DNA from: Nitrososphaerota archaeon | GTDB taxonomy: Archaea > Thermoproteota > Nitrososphaeria > Nitrososphaerales > CADDZS01 | Reading direction: 5' to 3' | NCBI GenBank assembly: GCA_027314685.1 | Contig: DAHVAI010000271.1 | Coordinates: forward strand, 1-12,451 | DNA: 12,451 nt | Shown: piece after piece, positions 1 to 6,143 of the stretch | Numbering within the stretch: the stretch's first letter is position 1 | Layout: the number at the start of each line of letters is the position of its first letter | Position numbers and translations under genes: made by a program | The notes under the pieces: generated by a model | The model's input: only the letters and a program-made list of their open reading frames with translations | Databases searched by the model: none | What the model was told of the DNA's origin: nothing

Positions 1-226
1 CATAGATAGTTTTCCATCAAAGATGAAATGATTTAACGGTCGGTAGGACGGTTCGTAAGGACTGTTTTGTCTTGAATATTAGGAAAGGGATCTGAAGAAA
101 TCTTCCTTCGAAGTTATCATATGTGCTTTCGACAGATGCAACGATTTAACGTTTGTGAGTGCGGGCTAGTTGCTTCTAGTTTGACGAGAAAAAGGGATAT
201 ACTCGCAAAACTTCGTCAAGGGCACA
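1..226. other. Left-edge intergenic region, no supported gene
   Basis: I find no convincing coding region here. A plus-strand frame stays open only to the stop at 29-31, so at most the last few codons of an upstream gene could be present. CAT at 1-3 would be an ATG on the minus strand with a TTAAAT-like stretch about 30 bases upstream of it, so a divergent gene leaving the window is possible but unproven. The region also contains small dyads (GAAG/CTTC at 94-105, CTTCGAAG at 106-113), and its 3' end is the promoter of the ABC ATPase gene. Confidence 0.5.
196..202 (+). promoter_or_regulatory. TATA-like box for the ABC ATPase gene
   Basis: GATATAC is centred about 28 bases before the ATG at 227 and is preceded by a purine-rich stretch (AGAAAAAGG) that suits a TFB-recognition element. 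With archaeal TATA-to-start spacing of about 25-27 bases, transcription would begin at or next to the ATG, giving a leaderless mRNA. No Shine-Dalgarno match precedes the start. Confidence 0.5.
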
Positions 227-1300
227 ATGGCAAGTCTGATAGTTCAAGACTTGAAGAAGTCCTTTGGCAAGTTCCAAGCTGTCCTGAATGTTTCCTTCGA
301 AATTAAAGATGGAACTCTAATGAGCTTGCTCGGGCCAAGCGGGTGCGGAAAGACAACGACAATCCGATGTATTGCCGGTTTGGAACGACCTGACACCGGT
401 TCGATAATAGTAGGCAATGCAGTGATCGTCTCAGACAGAATTTTCGTGCCACCAGAAAGACGCAACATGGGAATGGTCTTTCAATCATACGCTATCTGGC
501 CACATATGAGCGTTTTTGATAACGTGGCGTATCCGCTAAAGATACAGAAGAAGAACTCTGAGGATATCAAGACTAGAGTCCACGAGGCTTTGGAGCTGGT
601 TAAGCTAGGTGGCACTGAACACAGATCGGCTACAATGCTGAGTGGAGGAGAACAGCAAAGAGTTGCATTAGCTAGAGCGCTGGTATCAGAACCAAATGTG
701 CTCTTGCTAGACGAACCTATGAGTAACTTGGACGCCCGCCTGCGTGAGAGCATGAGACACGAGCTAAAAGGCTTGCAGAGACGACTAAAAATTACCACCT
801 TGTATGTTACACATGATCAAACTGAAGCATTATTCTTGTCAGATCAAATCGGAGTCATGGAACGAGGAAAACTAATCCAGACAGGGACTCCTAGAGACAT
901 ATACAGTAATCCGGTTAATGAAATAGTTGCAAATTTCGTCGGAGCCTCAAATCTCATCGAGGGTGTGGTGGAGAATCAATCCTCCGAAATTGTAAGGGTC
1001 GACACTAAATTCGGAAGTTTCAAAGTTCGTTCAAGCAATCCAATCAAAGAATCCACGAAAGTCGTCCTATGCATCAGGCCGGAAAACGTAGTCCTGAGTC
1101 CAAAAAGGCCTGATGAGAATTGTTTTGTCGCGACAACTGCGACAGCGAATTATATGGGAAACTACACCGAATGCGAGGTCGTTGCGGGTGAAAAAAGAAT
1201 CAGGGCTCGTGCGAGCGAGGACGTTTCTCTGGAAAAGGAACAAGAGATATGGGTCCAATTCCCAAGCGAGAAACTCATAATCGTTGAAACCACGACCTGA
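227..1300 (+). CDS. ABC importer ATP-binding protein (Fbp/Pot/Thi class)
   Basis: Cytoplasmic ATPase that should power the importer encoded by the next two genes. At 357 residues it has the usual length for the iron/polyamine/thiamine class: a nucleotide-binding domain (about 1-235) followed by a TOBE-type C-terminal regulatory domain (about 240-355). Visible motifs are Walker A GPSGCGKT (36-43), Q-loop Q86, signature LSGGEQQR (138-145), Walker B LLLDEP (159-164), D-loop SNLD (166-169) and H-loop H196. All catalytic residues are present, so it should be active. The start at 227 is supported by the N-terminal MASLIVQDLKKSFG, the normal first strand of the domain, and by a TATA-like box 28 bases upstream. 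The binding-protein gene follows after 145 bases with its own promoter-like box. The family is certain; the substrate is not deducible from the ATPase. Confidence 0.95.
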   Translation: MASLIVQDLKKSFGKFQAVLNVSFEIKDGTLMSLLGPSGCGKTTTIRCIAGLERPDTGSIIVGNAVIVSDRIFVPPERRNMGMVFQSYAIWPHMSVFDNVAYPLKIQKKNSEDIKTRVHEALELVKLGGTEHRSATMLSGGEQQRVALARALVSEPNVLLLDEPMSNLDARLRESMRHELKGLQRRLKITTLYVTHDQTEALFLSDQIGVMERGKLIQTGTPRDIYSNPVNEIVANFVGASNLIEGVVENQSSEIVRVDTKFGSFKVRSSNPIKESTKVVLCIRPENVVLSPKRPDENCFVATTATANYMGNYTECEVVAGEKRIRARASEDVSLEKEQEIWVQFPSEKLIIVETTT

Positions 1301-1310
1301 CGGCTCGTCA
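1298..1310 (+). other. Small inverted repeat overlapping the ATPase stop codon
   Basis: TGACG (1298-1302) and CGTCA (1306-1310) form a 5-base-pair stem with a 3-base loop that includes the TGA stop. It is short and not followed by a long T tract, so a role in termination or mRNA stability is only a possibility. Confidence 0.25.
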
Positions 1311-1410
1311 TCATGAAAAAGTTAAAGCAGTGCATTAGTCAGAAAAATCAAGTTTAGTATTTAGAGAGTAATTCATACTACCTGAATTGAGAACCAATCA
1401 AGTCGCGAAT

Positions 1411-1419
1411 CTATAAATA
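1411..1419 (+). promoter_or_regulatory. TATA-like box for the substrate-binding protein gene
   Basis: CTATAAATA lies about 31 bases before the ATG at 1446. It is one of the best TATA matches in the window. It supports a separate transcript for the binding protein and permease, with a very short or absent leader, and favours the ATG at 1446 over the internal ATG at 1476. Confidence 0.6.
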
Positions 1420-1445
1420 GAACAAAATCTTGCCGAACACTTGTA

Positions 1446-2660
1446 ATGATTTTTCCTCTAGCAAAAAGGTCAGGAATGAGCACGTCCATCGCAATAGTTG
1501 CGATTGTAATTGCCTTTCTTGTGGGTGTGGGCGGAACATATGCAGTGACTACTTCAATTTCTTCGGGAAAAACTACCACTTTTATTAGCACATCCACTAT
1601 AACTCAAACGGCCACTTCCACTTTCAGCTCAACAGTCACTCAATCTACGACAGTGACATCTATTACTTCCTCTGCTTTGTACGATCAGATTCTATATCAG
1701 CAAGCATTGAAGGAAGGTGCACTCACGATTTATGGAAGCATGGATGCAGATCAATTCGTATTTCTTCAACACGCGTTTTCAGCACAATACCCCGGCATCA
1801 CGGTAAACTATGTCTCACTAAATCCACCACAGGCTTACACAAGGATCACTTCTGAATTGCAGGCACAGAATTATTCTGCAGATCTTATTCTTTCCAGCAC
1901 TCCTACTTTGTACACGATGGAACTCCAAGGTTATATTCAGAAATACGTTTCCCCAGAAGTCAGCGCCTTCCCAAGTGTAGCACTGGATCCTCTCAACGGA
2001 ACGACTCCAATACTAGAGCTTAGCATAGGTTGGTGGTATAATACAAATCTCGTATCTAGCTCGCAGGTGCCGACAACGTTTGCTGCCATGTCCTCAGCCC
2101 AATATAAAGGACAGATCGAGTTGAACGACCCGACAACAGGTAGCACATACACACAGTATTGGGCTGCACTGGCGGGAATACTCGGAAACTCTACTGTTCT
2201 TAACTTCCTTCAGACACTCGAAACCAATACTAGCCCCACTGTAATATCTGCATTCGCAAGTTGTGCGAATGATGTTGCAAGTGGCGCCCACGCATTCTGT
2301 CTAGGCGGATTCATGCAAGATGCTGCTCCGGATATTCAAAGTGGCGCGGCCTTGAAATATCTACCAATGCCAAACGTACCAATAATGATCGAAACCTCGA
2401 ATTTCGGTATCATATCCAACGCAAAGGATCCTGCCGCGGCAAAATTGTTTGTAGATTTCGCTGCTTCTCCAATCGGCCAACTCACTCTAGGCAACATCAA
2501 TGTAAGAACGCCAGTCAGCAGGACGGTCAATGCAACATGGAGTGAGGTAAACGTGATCAATACTTTCGCGCCCGGGGCCACCGTAGCGTACTTCCCTTCA
2601 GTGAGCATAGCTCAGAACTCCCAAGCATGGGGGGCTATTTTCAAGAACATGGGCTATTAG
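1446..2660 (+). CDS. Membrane-anchored ABC substrate-binding protein
   Basis: Extracytoplasmic receptor of the importer, 404 residues. A short basic N-terminus leads into one hydrophobic segment (about 12-34) with no lipobox cysteine, so it is probably an uncleaved or archaeal-type membrane anchor. Residues 35-76 are a Ser/Thr stalk (29 of 42 residues by hand count), as in archaeal tethered binding proteins where the linker is often glycosylated. The periplasmic-binding fold follows (about 78-404); the stretch SIGWWYNTNLV (193-203) matches the hinge region of the Fe(III)/thiamine/phosphonate-like family 1 receptors. Five N-glycosylation sequons (N142, N184, N248, N261, N362) agree with an outer-surface location. 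C273 and C285 could form a disulfide. The paired tyrosines of ferric-binding FbpA proteins are not apparent, so an iron substrate is not supported. The next gene, 26 bases on, is the permease. Confidence 0.9.
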   Translation: MIFPLAKRSGMSTSIAIVAIVIAFLVGVGGTYAVTTSISSGKTTTFISTSTITQTATSTFSSTVTQSTTVTSITSSALYDQILYQQALKEGALTIYGSMDADQFVFLQHAFSAQYPGITVNYVSLNPPQAYTRITSELQAQNYSADLILSSTPTLYTMELQGYIQKYVSPEVSAFPSVALDPLNGTTPILELSIGWWYNTNLVSSSQVPTTFAAMSSAQYKGQIELNDPTTGSTYTQYWAALAGILGNSTVLNFLQTLETNTSPTVISAFASCANDVASGAHAFCLGGFMQDAAPDIQSGAALKYLPMPNVPIMIETSNFGIISNAKDPAAAKLFVDFAASPIGQLTLGNINVRTPVSRTVNATWSEVNVINTFAPGATVAYFPSVSIAQNSQAWGAIFKNMGY

Positions 2661-2670
2661 GCACAACAAT

Positions 2671-2675
2671 GTGAT
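2671..2675 (+). promoter_or_regulatory. Possible Shine-Dalgarno sequence for the permease
   Basis: GTGAT matches part of the archaeal consensus GGAGGTGAT, complementary to the usual 3' end of 16S rRNA. It lies 11 bases before the ATG at 2687, a rather long spacing. This is the pattern expected for an internal operon gene that cannot use leaderless initiation. Confidence 0.35.
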
Positions 2676-2686
2676 CTAGTAGCGCA

Positions 2687-4375
2687 ATGCGCAAACTATC
2701 TCTGCCCAGCTTACCAACTCTGATTCTTGGACTCGGAGTTGGAGCACTGGGAGTATTCATAGTCTATCCTATCGTTTTCACACTCTTTGGTAGCTTCTGG
2801 AGCTCAAGGCCTGGATTCCCTGGTCATTTCACTTGGAACAACTATCTGTCTGCATTCGGGCATGGTGAAGTTGTACCTCTCGTCTTCAACACAATTCTCT
2901 TCGCGCTCGGATCATCCATCTTAGGTATTGTCATGGGATTACTGCTGAGCGTGATTACTGTCAGAACGAACACACCATTTCGTAGGTCTCTCTTTTATCT
3001 TCCATTCTTCCCGCTTGCTTTTCCTGTTTTTATCACCAACTTGGCTTGGATTTACCTCTTTAGTCAGCGAGTAGGTCTCATCAATATTGCTCTAGGGTAC
3101 CTGGGTCTATCAACATCAACGTTCAACATCTACAGCTGGCCTGGAATGATTTGGGCGGGTGGTATGGCGCTTGTGCCAATTTCGTACATCACAATATCAG
3201 CTTCTTTGAGAAACATGGATCCTTCACTAGAGGATGCCAGTAGGATGTCTGGTGCTGGAATTGGCTCCACACTTGCAAAGGTGACAATACCGCTGATGGT
3301 ACCTGCCATTCTGTCAGCATTTATCCTTGATTTCACTATAACCGCGGGTGTCTTTGAAACTCCAACTATGATAGGAATACCGGCTAGGATATCCGTCTTC
3401 CTATCTAGTATCTATTACAATGTAGATTCGGTGGTCCCGCCGAACTACGCTCTTGCGAGTGCAAATTCTTCGCTTATACTTGTTATAGCTTTGATACTAG
3501 TGCTCGCATACAACAGATCTCTACGCTCATCCAGAAAATACGAGGTCGTTTCAGGGAAGGGGTTTTCGTCAAGAGTCCTACCACTAGGTCGCTGGCGTTT
3601 CGTTTCCCTTGTAGGTATGCTTGCTTATCTCGTGGTTGGCTTGATTCTTCCATTCGTAACCATAATCATACTCTCACTGGTTCCCATCTGGCTCCCTTAC
3701 AATCTATTCAATCATATAGGGCTGAGTAATTTTCAGTATGTTTTCTCCAATACCTCGGGCATGGTACCTACAATTGTAAATAGCGCGATCAGTTCAGTCT
3801 TCGCAGCTACAATAATCACTCTTGTTTCTTTCATACTGGTCTTTGTTGCTCGAAGAACGAAAATAAGGGGCCGCGGGTTATTGGAGGCATTTGGCATGCT
3901 ACCAATAGCGATGCCCGCACTCGTTATAGGGTTCGGGTTATTGTGGGCTTTCCTGACCATAGGCAGAGAAATCTACGGAACTCTAGCGGTGATGGTAATC
4001 GCGTTATCACTAGCCTTCATACCACAGGGGATGAGATCCCTAAGTGGAGGTGTCATTCAGGTTCAGATGGAGCTACAGGAGGCTTCTCGAGTCTTCGGTG
4101 CTGGTATGATGGCAACGATGAGGCGTATCTTTTTTCCGATTTTGAAGCCGAGTCTTATCGTAACTTGGTTGTATGTTTTCATTGTCACGTTTACTTCTGT
4201 AGCTCCAGTTGTTTTGCTTTCGACAGCACACACCGGGCTTTTCGCTGTATTTCTGTGGAGTTTATGGTCGTCTGGAGAAATACCTCAATTCGCTGCTGGC
4301 AGCATGTTTCTCTTCGCCATCGTCTGGAGCCTGATTCTTGCACTTGTTTTCGCCCAACGAAGAATTGAAAAGTAA
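2687..4375 (+). CDS. Fused double-domain ABC permease (FbpB-like)
   Basis: Integral membrane channel of the importer. At 562 residues it carries two MetI-type permease domains in one chain, as in FbpB/ThiP proteins, so a single polypeptide can replace the usual permease pair. About a dozen hydrophobic segments are visible, beginning right after a short N-terminus (about 8-30). The two coupling loops that dock on the ATPase are recognisable: EDASRMSGAG from E182 and QEASRVFGAG around E465, each followed by the usual hydrophobic-Pro pattern (TIPL and FFPI). A short hydrophilic linker around residues 275-300 joins the halves. The gene is 26 bases after the binding protein and probably shares its transcript. 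The protein looks complete with both EAA loops intact. Substrate is unknown. Confidence 0.93.
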   Translation: MRKLSLPSLPTLILGLGVGALGVFIVYPIVFTLFGSFWSSRPGFPGHFTWNNYLSAFGHGEVVPLVFNTILFALGSSILGIVMGLLLSVITVRTNTPFRRSLFYLPFFPLAFPVFITNLAWIYLFSQRVGLINIALGYLGLSTSTFNIYSWPGMIWAGGMALVPISYITISASLRNMDPSLEDASRMSGAGIGSTLAKVTIPLMVPAILSAFILDFTITAGVFETPTMIGIPARISVFLSSIYYNVDSVVPPNYALASANSSLILVIALILVLAYNRSLRSSRKYEVVSGKGFSSRVLPLGRWRFVSLVGMLAYLVVGLILPFVTIIILSLVPIWLPYNLFNHIGLSNFQYVFSNTSGMVPTIVNSAISSVFAATIITLVSFILVFVARRTKIRGRGLLEAFGMLPIAMPALVIGFGLLWAFLTIGREIYGTLAVMVIALSLAFIPQGMRSLSGGVIQVQMELQEASRVFGAGMMATMRRIFFPILKPSLIVTWLYVFIVTFTSVAPVVLLSTAHTGLFAVFLWSLWSSGEIPQFAAGSMFLFAIVWSLILALVFAQRRIEK

Positions 4376-4463
4376 TTTGACTAATCTACATAGAGACATC
4401 TACATGAAAGCTAAACAATCTTTACTGATTTGATTCAGAAACACACTACGTACATTGAATACG

Positions 4464-4472
4464 AATATATAG
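4464..4472 (+). promoter_or_regulatory. TATA-like box for the thiolase-fold/DUF35 operon
   Basis: AATATATAG lies about 60 bases before the ATG at 4531, so the predicted transcript would start near 4495 and have a leader of about 35 bases, unlike the other first genes in the window. The leader ends in AGAAGAGG (4522-4529), a purine-rich SD-like stretch very close to the start codon. The intergenic region 4376-4530 otherwise holds only a short direct repeat (ATCTACAT at 4384-4391 and 4398-4405). Confidence 0.5.
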
Positions 4473-4530
4473 AAAAATATCAGATAGGTCTTCGTAGAAC
4501 GTCAAGAATCATTTTCAAAGCAGAAGAGGC

Positions 4531-5721
4531 ATGGATTACAACACAGCTGTAGCAAGTTACGCCGAGACTCCTCTAAGTAGAGGGAGAAAAGAGAAGGGAG
4601 AATTCATTCTCACTGCGGAGCAATGTCTCTCTTGGGCTACTAGATTGACTCTCGAAAAAGTAGGTCTGAATATCCAAGATCTGAAAGACCAAGGACTTGC
4701 TGTAGCGGGGCCACTTATTCACATGTCGGAACTGTGGACCGGAGAAATCGCAGAGATTCTTGGAGTGACACCTAAGGTGTTGATCAGGAGCGATCATGGT
4801 GGCGCCTCTGCTCCAAATTTGATTTTACAGTCTAGTCTGATGATTAAATCAGGCTTGGTCGATATGGTGCTTTGCGTGGGAGGGGGGGCTAGGAAATGGT
4901 CAGAGGCTAGAACGGTCTCACCTCACCAGTACGGGATTGACTTTGAAAAACCATATGGAATGGACGGACCAAATACAAAGTTCGCTCTTATCGCACAACG
5001 GCACTTCCATCAGTACGGCACAAAGTCAGAGCACTTTGCAAAACTCGCGATAACCCAACGAAAACACGCGTCTCTCAATCCAAATGCCTATCTCAAGAAC
5101 CAAATCACAGAGAAAGATTATATGGAATCGCCTCTGATCTGCAGTCCCCTTAGAATGCTGGATTGTTCCATCGCAGTCGATGGCGCAGCCGGTTTCTTGA
5201 TTGCAAGCAAGGAGAAGGCTAAGAAGTTGACTGACAAGGGCGTTAGCGTGGGTGGCTGCGGAACAATTTCAAACTATAGAGAAGGTTCTGATCTTTCTCC
5301 AGATTATACAGTGACCGGAGTGAAATTAGCTGCCAAAACAGCATTTGATCAAGCAGGACTAACTACAAACGACCTTTCACTAGTGCATTGTTATGATGAC
5401 TACAATATAATGACGTTGATTCAGCTTGAGGATATTGGTCTTTGCAAGAAAGGAGAAGGAGGAAACTTCATCGATAAAACTGACCTTTCCTACCAAGGAG
5501 ATCTCCCTCTCAATACAGGCGGAGGTCTCTTATCTTCCGGACAGATACCAGGCGCGGGGAGTTTCACTGGAATTGTCGAAGTCGTGAGACAACTTGCAGG
5601 CGAAGCTGGTGCTAGACAAGTAAAAGACAGTCGGACCGGATTGATGACTTCATTCGGTGGACTGGGTTACGACCTTCATGTAATCAATGCAGCGGCTGTG
5701 CTGTTGACGAACGAGAAGTGA
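4531..5721 (+). CDS. Thiolase-fold (lipid-transfer/Ltp-like) protein lacking thiolase catalytic residues
   Basis: A 396-residue member of the thiolase superfamily, nearest in pattern to the SCP-x/Ltp branch annotated as 'acetyl-CoA acetyltransferase' or 'lipid-transfer protein'. The N-terminal strand (AVASYAETPLSRG, from residue 6) and the Ltp-type segments HCYDDY (286-291), LEDIGLCKKGEGG and NTGGGLLSSG are clear. The nucleophile region reads SDHGGASA (87-94), with Gly where thiolases have Cys. The NEAF box is replaced by Y288-D-D-Y291, the GHP histidine by Q338, and the C-terminal CxG cysteine by S374 or its neighbour. Claisen condensation or thiolysis is therefore unlikely. Known Ltp proteins of this kind pair with a DUF35 protein and act as retro-aldolases on acyl-CoA side chains (steroid catabolism); that role is inferred here, with an acyl-CoA substrate most likely. 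The DUF35 gene follows 4 bases later, as expected for a heteromeric complex. Confidence 0.88.
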   Translation: MDYNTAVASYAETPLSRGRKEKGEFILTAEQCLSWATRLTLEKVGLNIQDLKDQGLAVAGPLIHMSELWTGEIAEILGVTPKVLIRSDHGGASAPNLILQSSLMIKSGLVDMVLCVGGGARKWSEARTVSPHQYGIDFEKPYGMDGPNTKFALIAQRHFHQYGTKSEHFAKLAITQRKHASLNPNAYLKNQITEKDYMESPLICSPLRMLDCSIAVDGAAGFLIASKEKAKKLTDKGVSVGGCGTISNYREGSDLSPDYTVTGVKLAAKTAFDQAGLTTNDLSLVHCYDDYNIMTLIQLEDIGLCKKGEGGNFIDKTDLSYQGDLPLNTGGGLLSSGQIPGAGSFTGIVEVVRQLAGEAGARQVKDSRTGLMTSFGGLGYDLHVINAAAVLLTNEK

Positions 5722-5722
5722 T
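5718..5722 (+). promoter_or_regulatory. Shine-Dalgarno-like site for the DUF35 gene
   Basis: GTGAT overlaps the TGA stop of the upstream gene and lies 3 bases before the ATG at 5726. It matches the downstream half of GGAGGTGAT. It supports translation of the DUF35 gene from the same mRNA as the thiolase-fold gene. Confidence 0.35.
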
Positions 5723-5725
5723 TTT

Positions 5726-6139
5726 ATGACTGCAACCCAGGAGATTCCACTTCCGAGCGTGGACCCACTTACAAAACCATTCTGGGACGGAACGAAACAA
5801 CATAAGCTAATGATGCAGAGATGCTCAAAATGCAGGAGGTTTCACTGGCTTCCTTCTCCAAGCTGTCAAACATGTGGGAATTCCGAGCTTGTGTGGGAAC
5901 AGCTCAAGGGCATGGGTACAGTTAACACATTTACGATTGTGCACAAGGTTGTCAGAAACACGGCGTTCGAAAAGAAGACTCCGTACCTGATCGCAGTAGT
6001 AGAACTCGACGAAGGGCCAAGAATTGTAACGAACATTGAATCAGAAGATTTGGTCCAAGTGAGGATAGGGAGCAGGGTGGAGGTGACGTATGACGACCTC
6101 ACATTAGAAGTTTCATTACCCAAATTTAGAATTGTTTAG
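5726..6139 (+). CDS. DUF35 zinc-ribbon/OB-fold acyl-CoA-binding protein
   Basis: A 137-residue DUF35 protein, normal length for the family. An N-terminal helix (DPLTKPFWDGTKQHKL) precedes a rubredoxin-like zinc ribbon with C33-x2-C36 and C47-x2-C50, all four cysteines present. An OB-fold follows (about 58-130) with the typical GMGTVNTFTIVHK and TPYLIAVVELDEGPR segments. In characterised systems DUF35 proteins bind the CoA thioester and bridge or complement a thiolase-fold partner, both in the archaeal thiolase/HMG-CoA synthase complex and in the steroid Ltp2-ChsH2 aldolase. The gene begins 4 bases after the thiolase-fold gene, so co-expression and a complex are very likely. Its stop lies 4 bases from the stop of the convergent acyl-CoA synthetase gene. 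Confidence 0.92.
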   Translation: MTATQEIPLPSVDPLTKPFWDGTKQHKLMMQRCSKCRRFHWLPSPSCQTCGNSELVWEQLKGMGTVNTFTIVHKVVRNTAFEKKTPYLIAVVELDEGPRIVTNIESEDLVQVRIGSRVEVTYDDLTLEVSLPKFRIV

Positions 6140-6143
6140 AGCG

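Noticed and set aside
30..151. Repeated 9-mer GATTTAACG at 30-38 and 143-151
   Set aside because: Too short and A/T-rich to distinguish from chance, and not placed at constant positions relative to any promoter.
121..306. A 61-codon plus-strand frame with several cysteines just before the ABC ATPase
   Set aside because: It overlaps the first 80 bases of the well-supported ATPase gene in another frame, covers that gene's TATA-like box, and has no recognisable domain.
1446..2660. Naming the importer as iron(III) (fbpABC) or thiamine (thiBPQ)
   Set aside because: Family-level similarity does not fix the ligand, and the ferric tyrosine pair is not seen, so no gene symbol was given.
3943..4368. 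A 141-codon plus-strand frame inside the permease gene
   Set aside because: It lies entirely within the second permease domain, which is intact in its own frame; the translation is Cys/His/Trp-rich and unlike a real protein.
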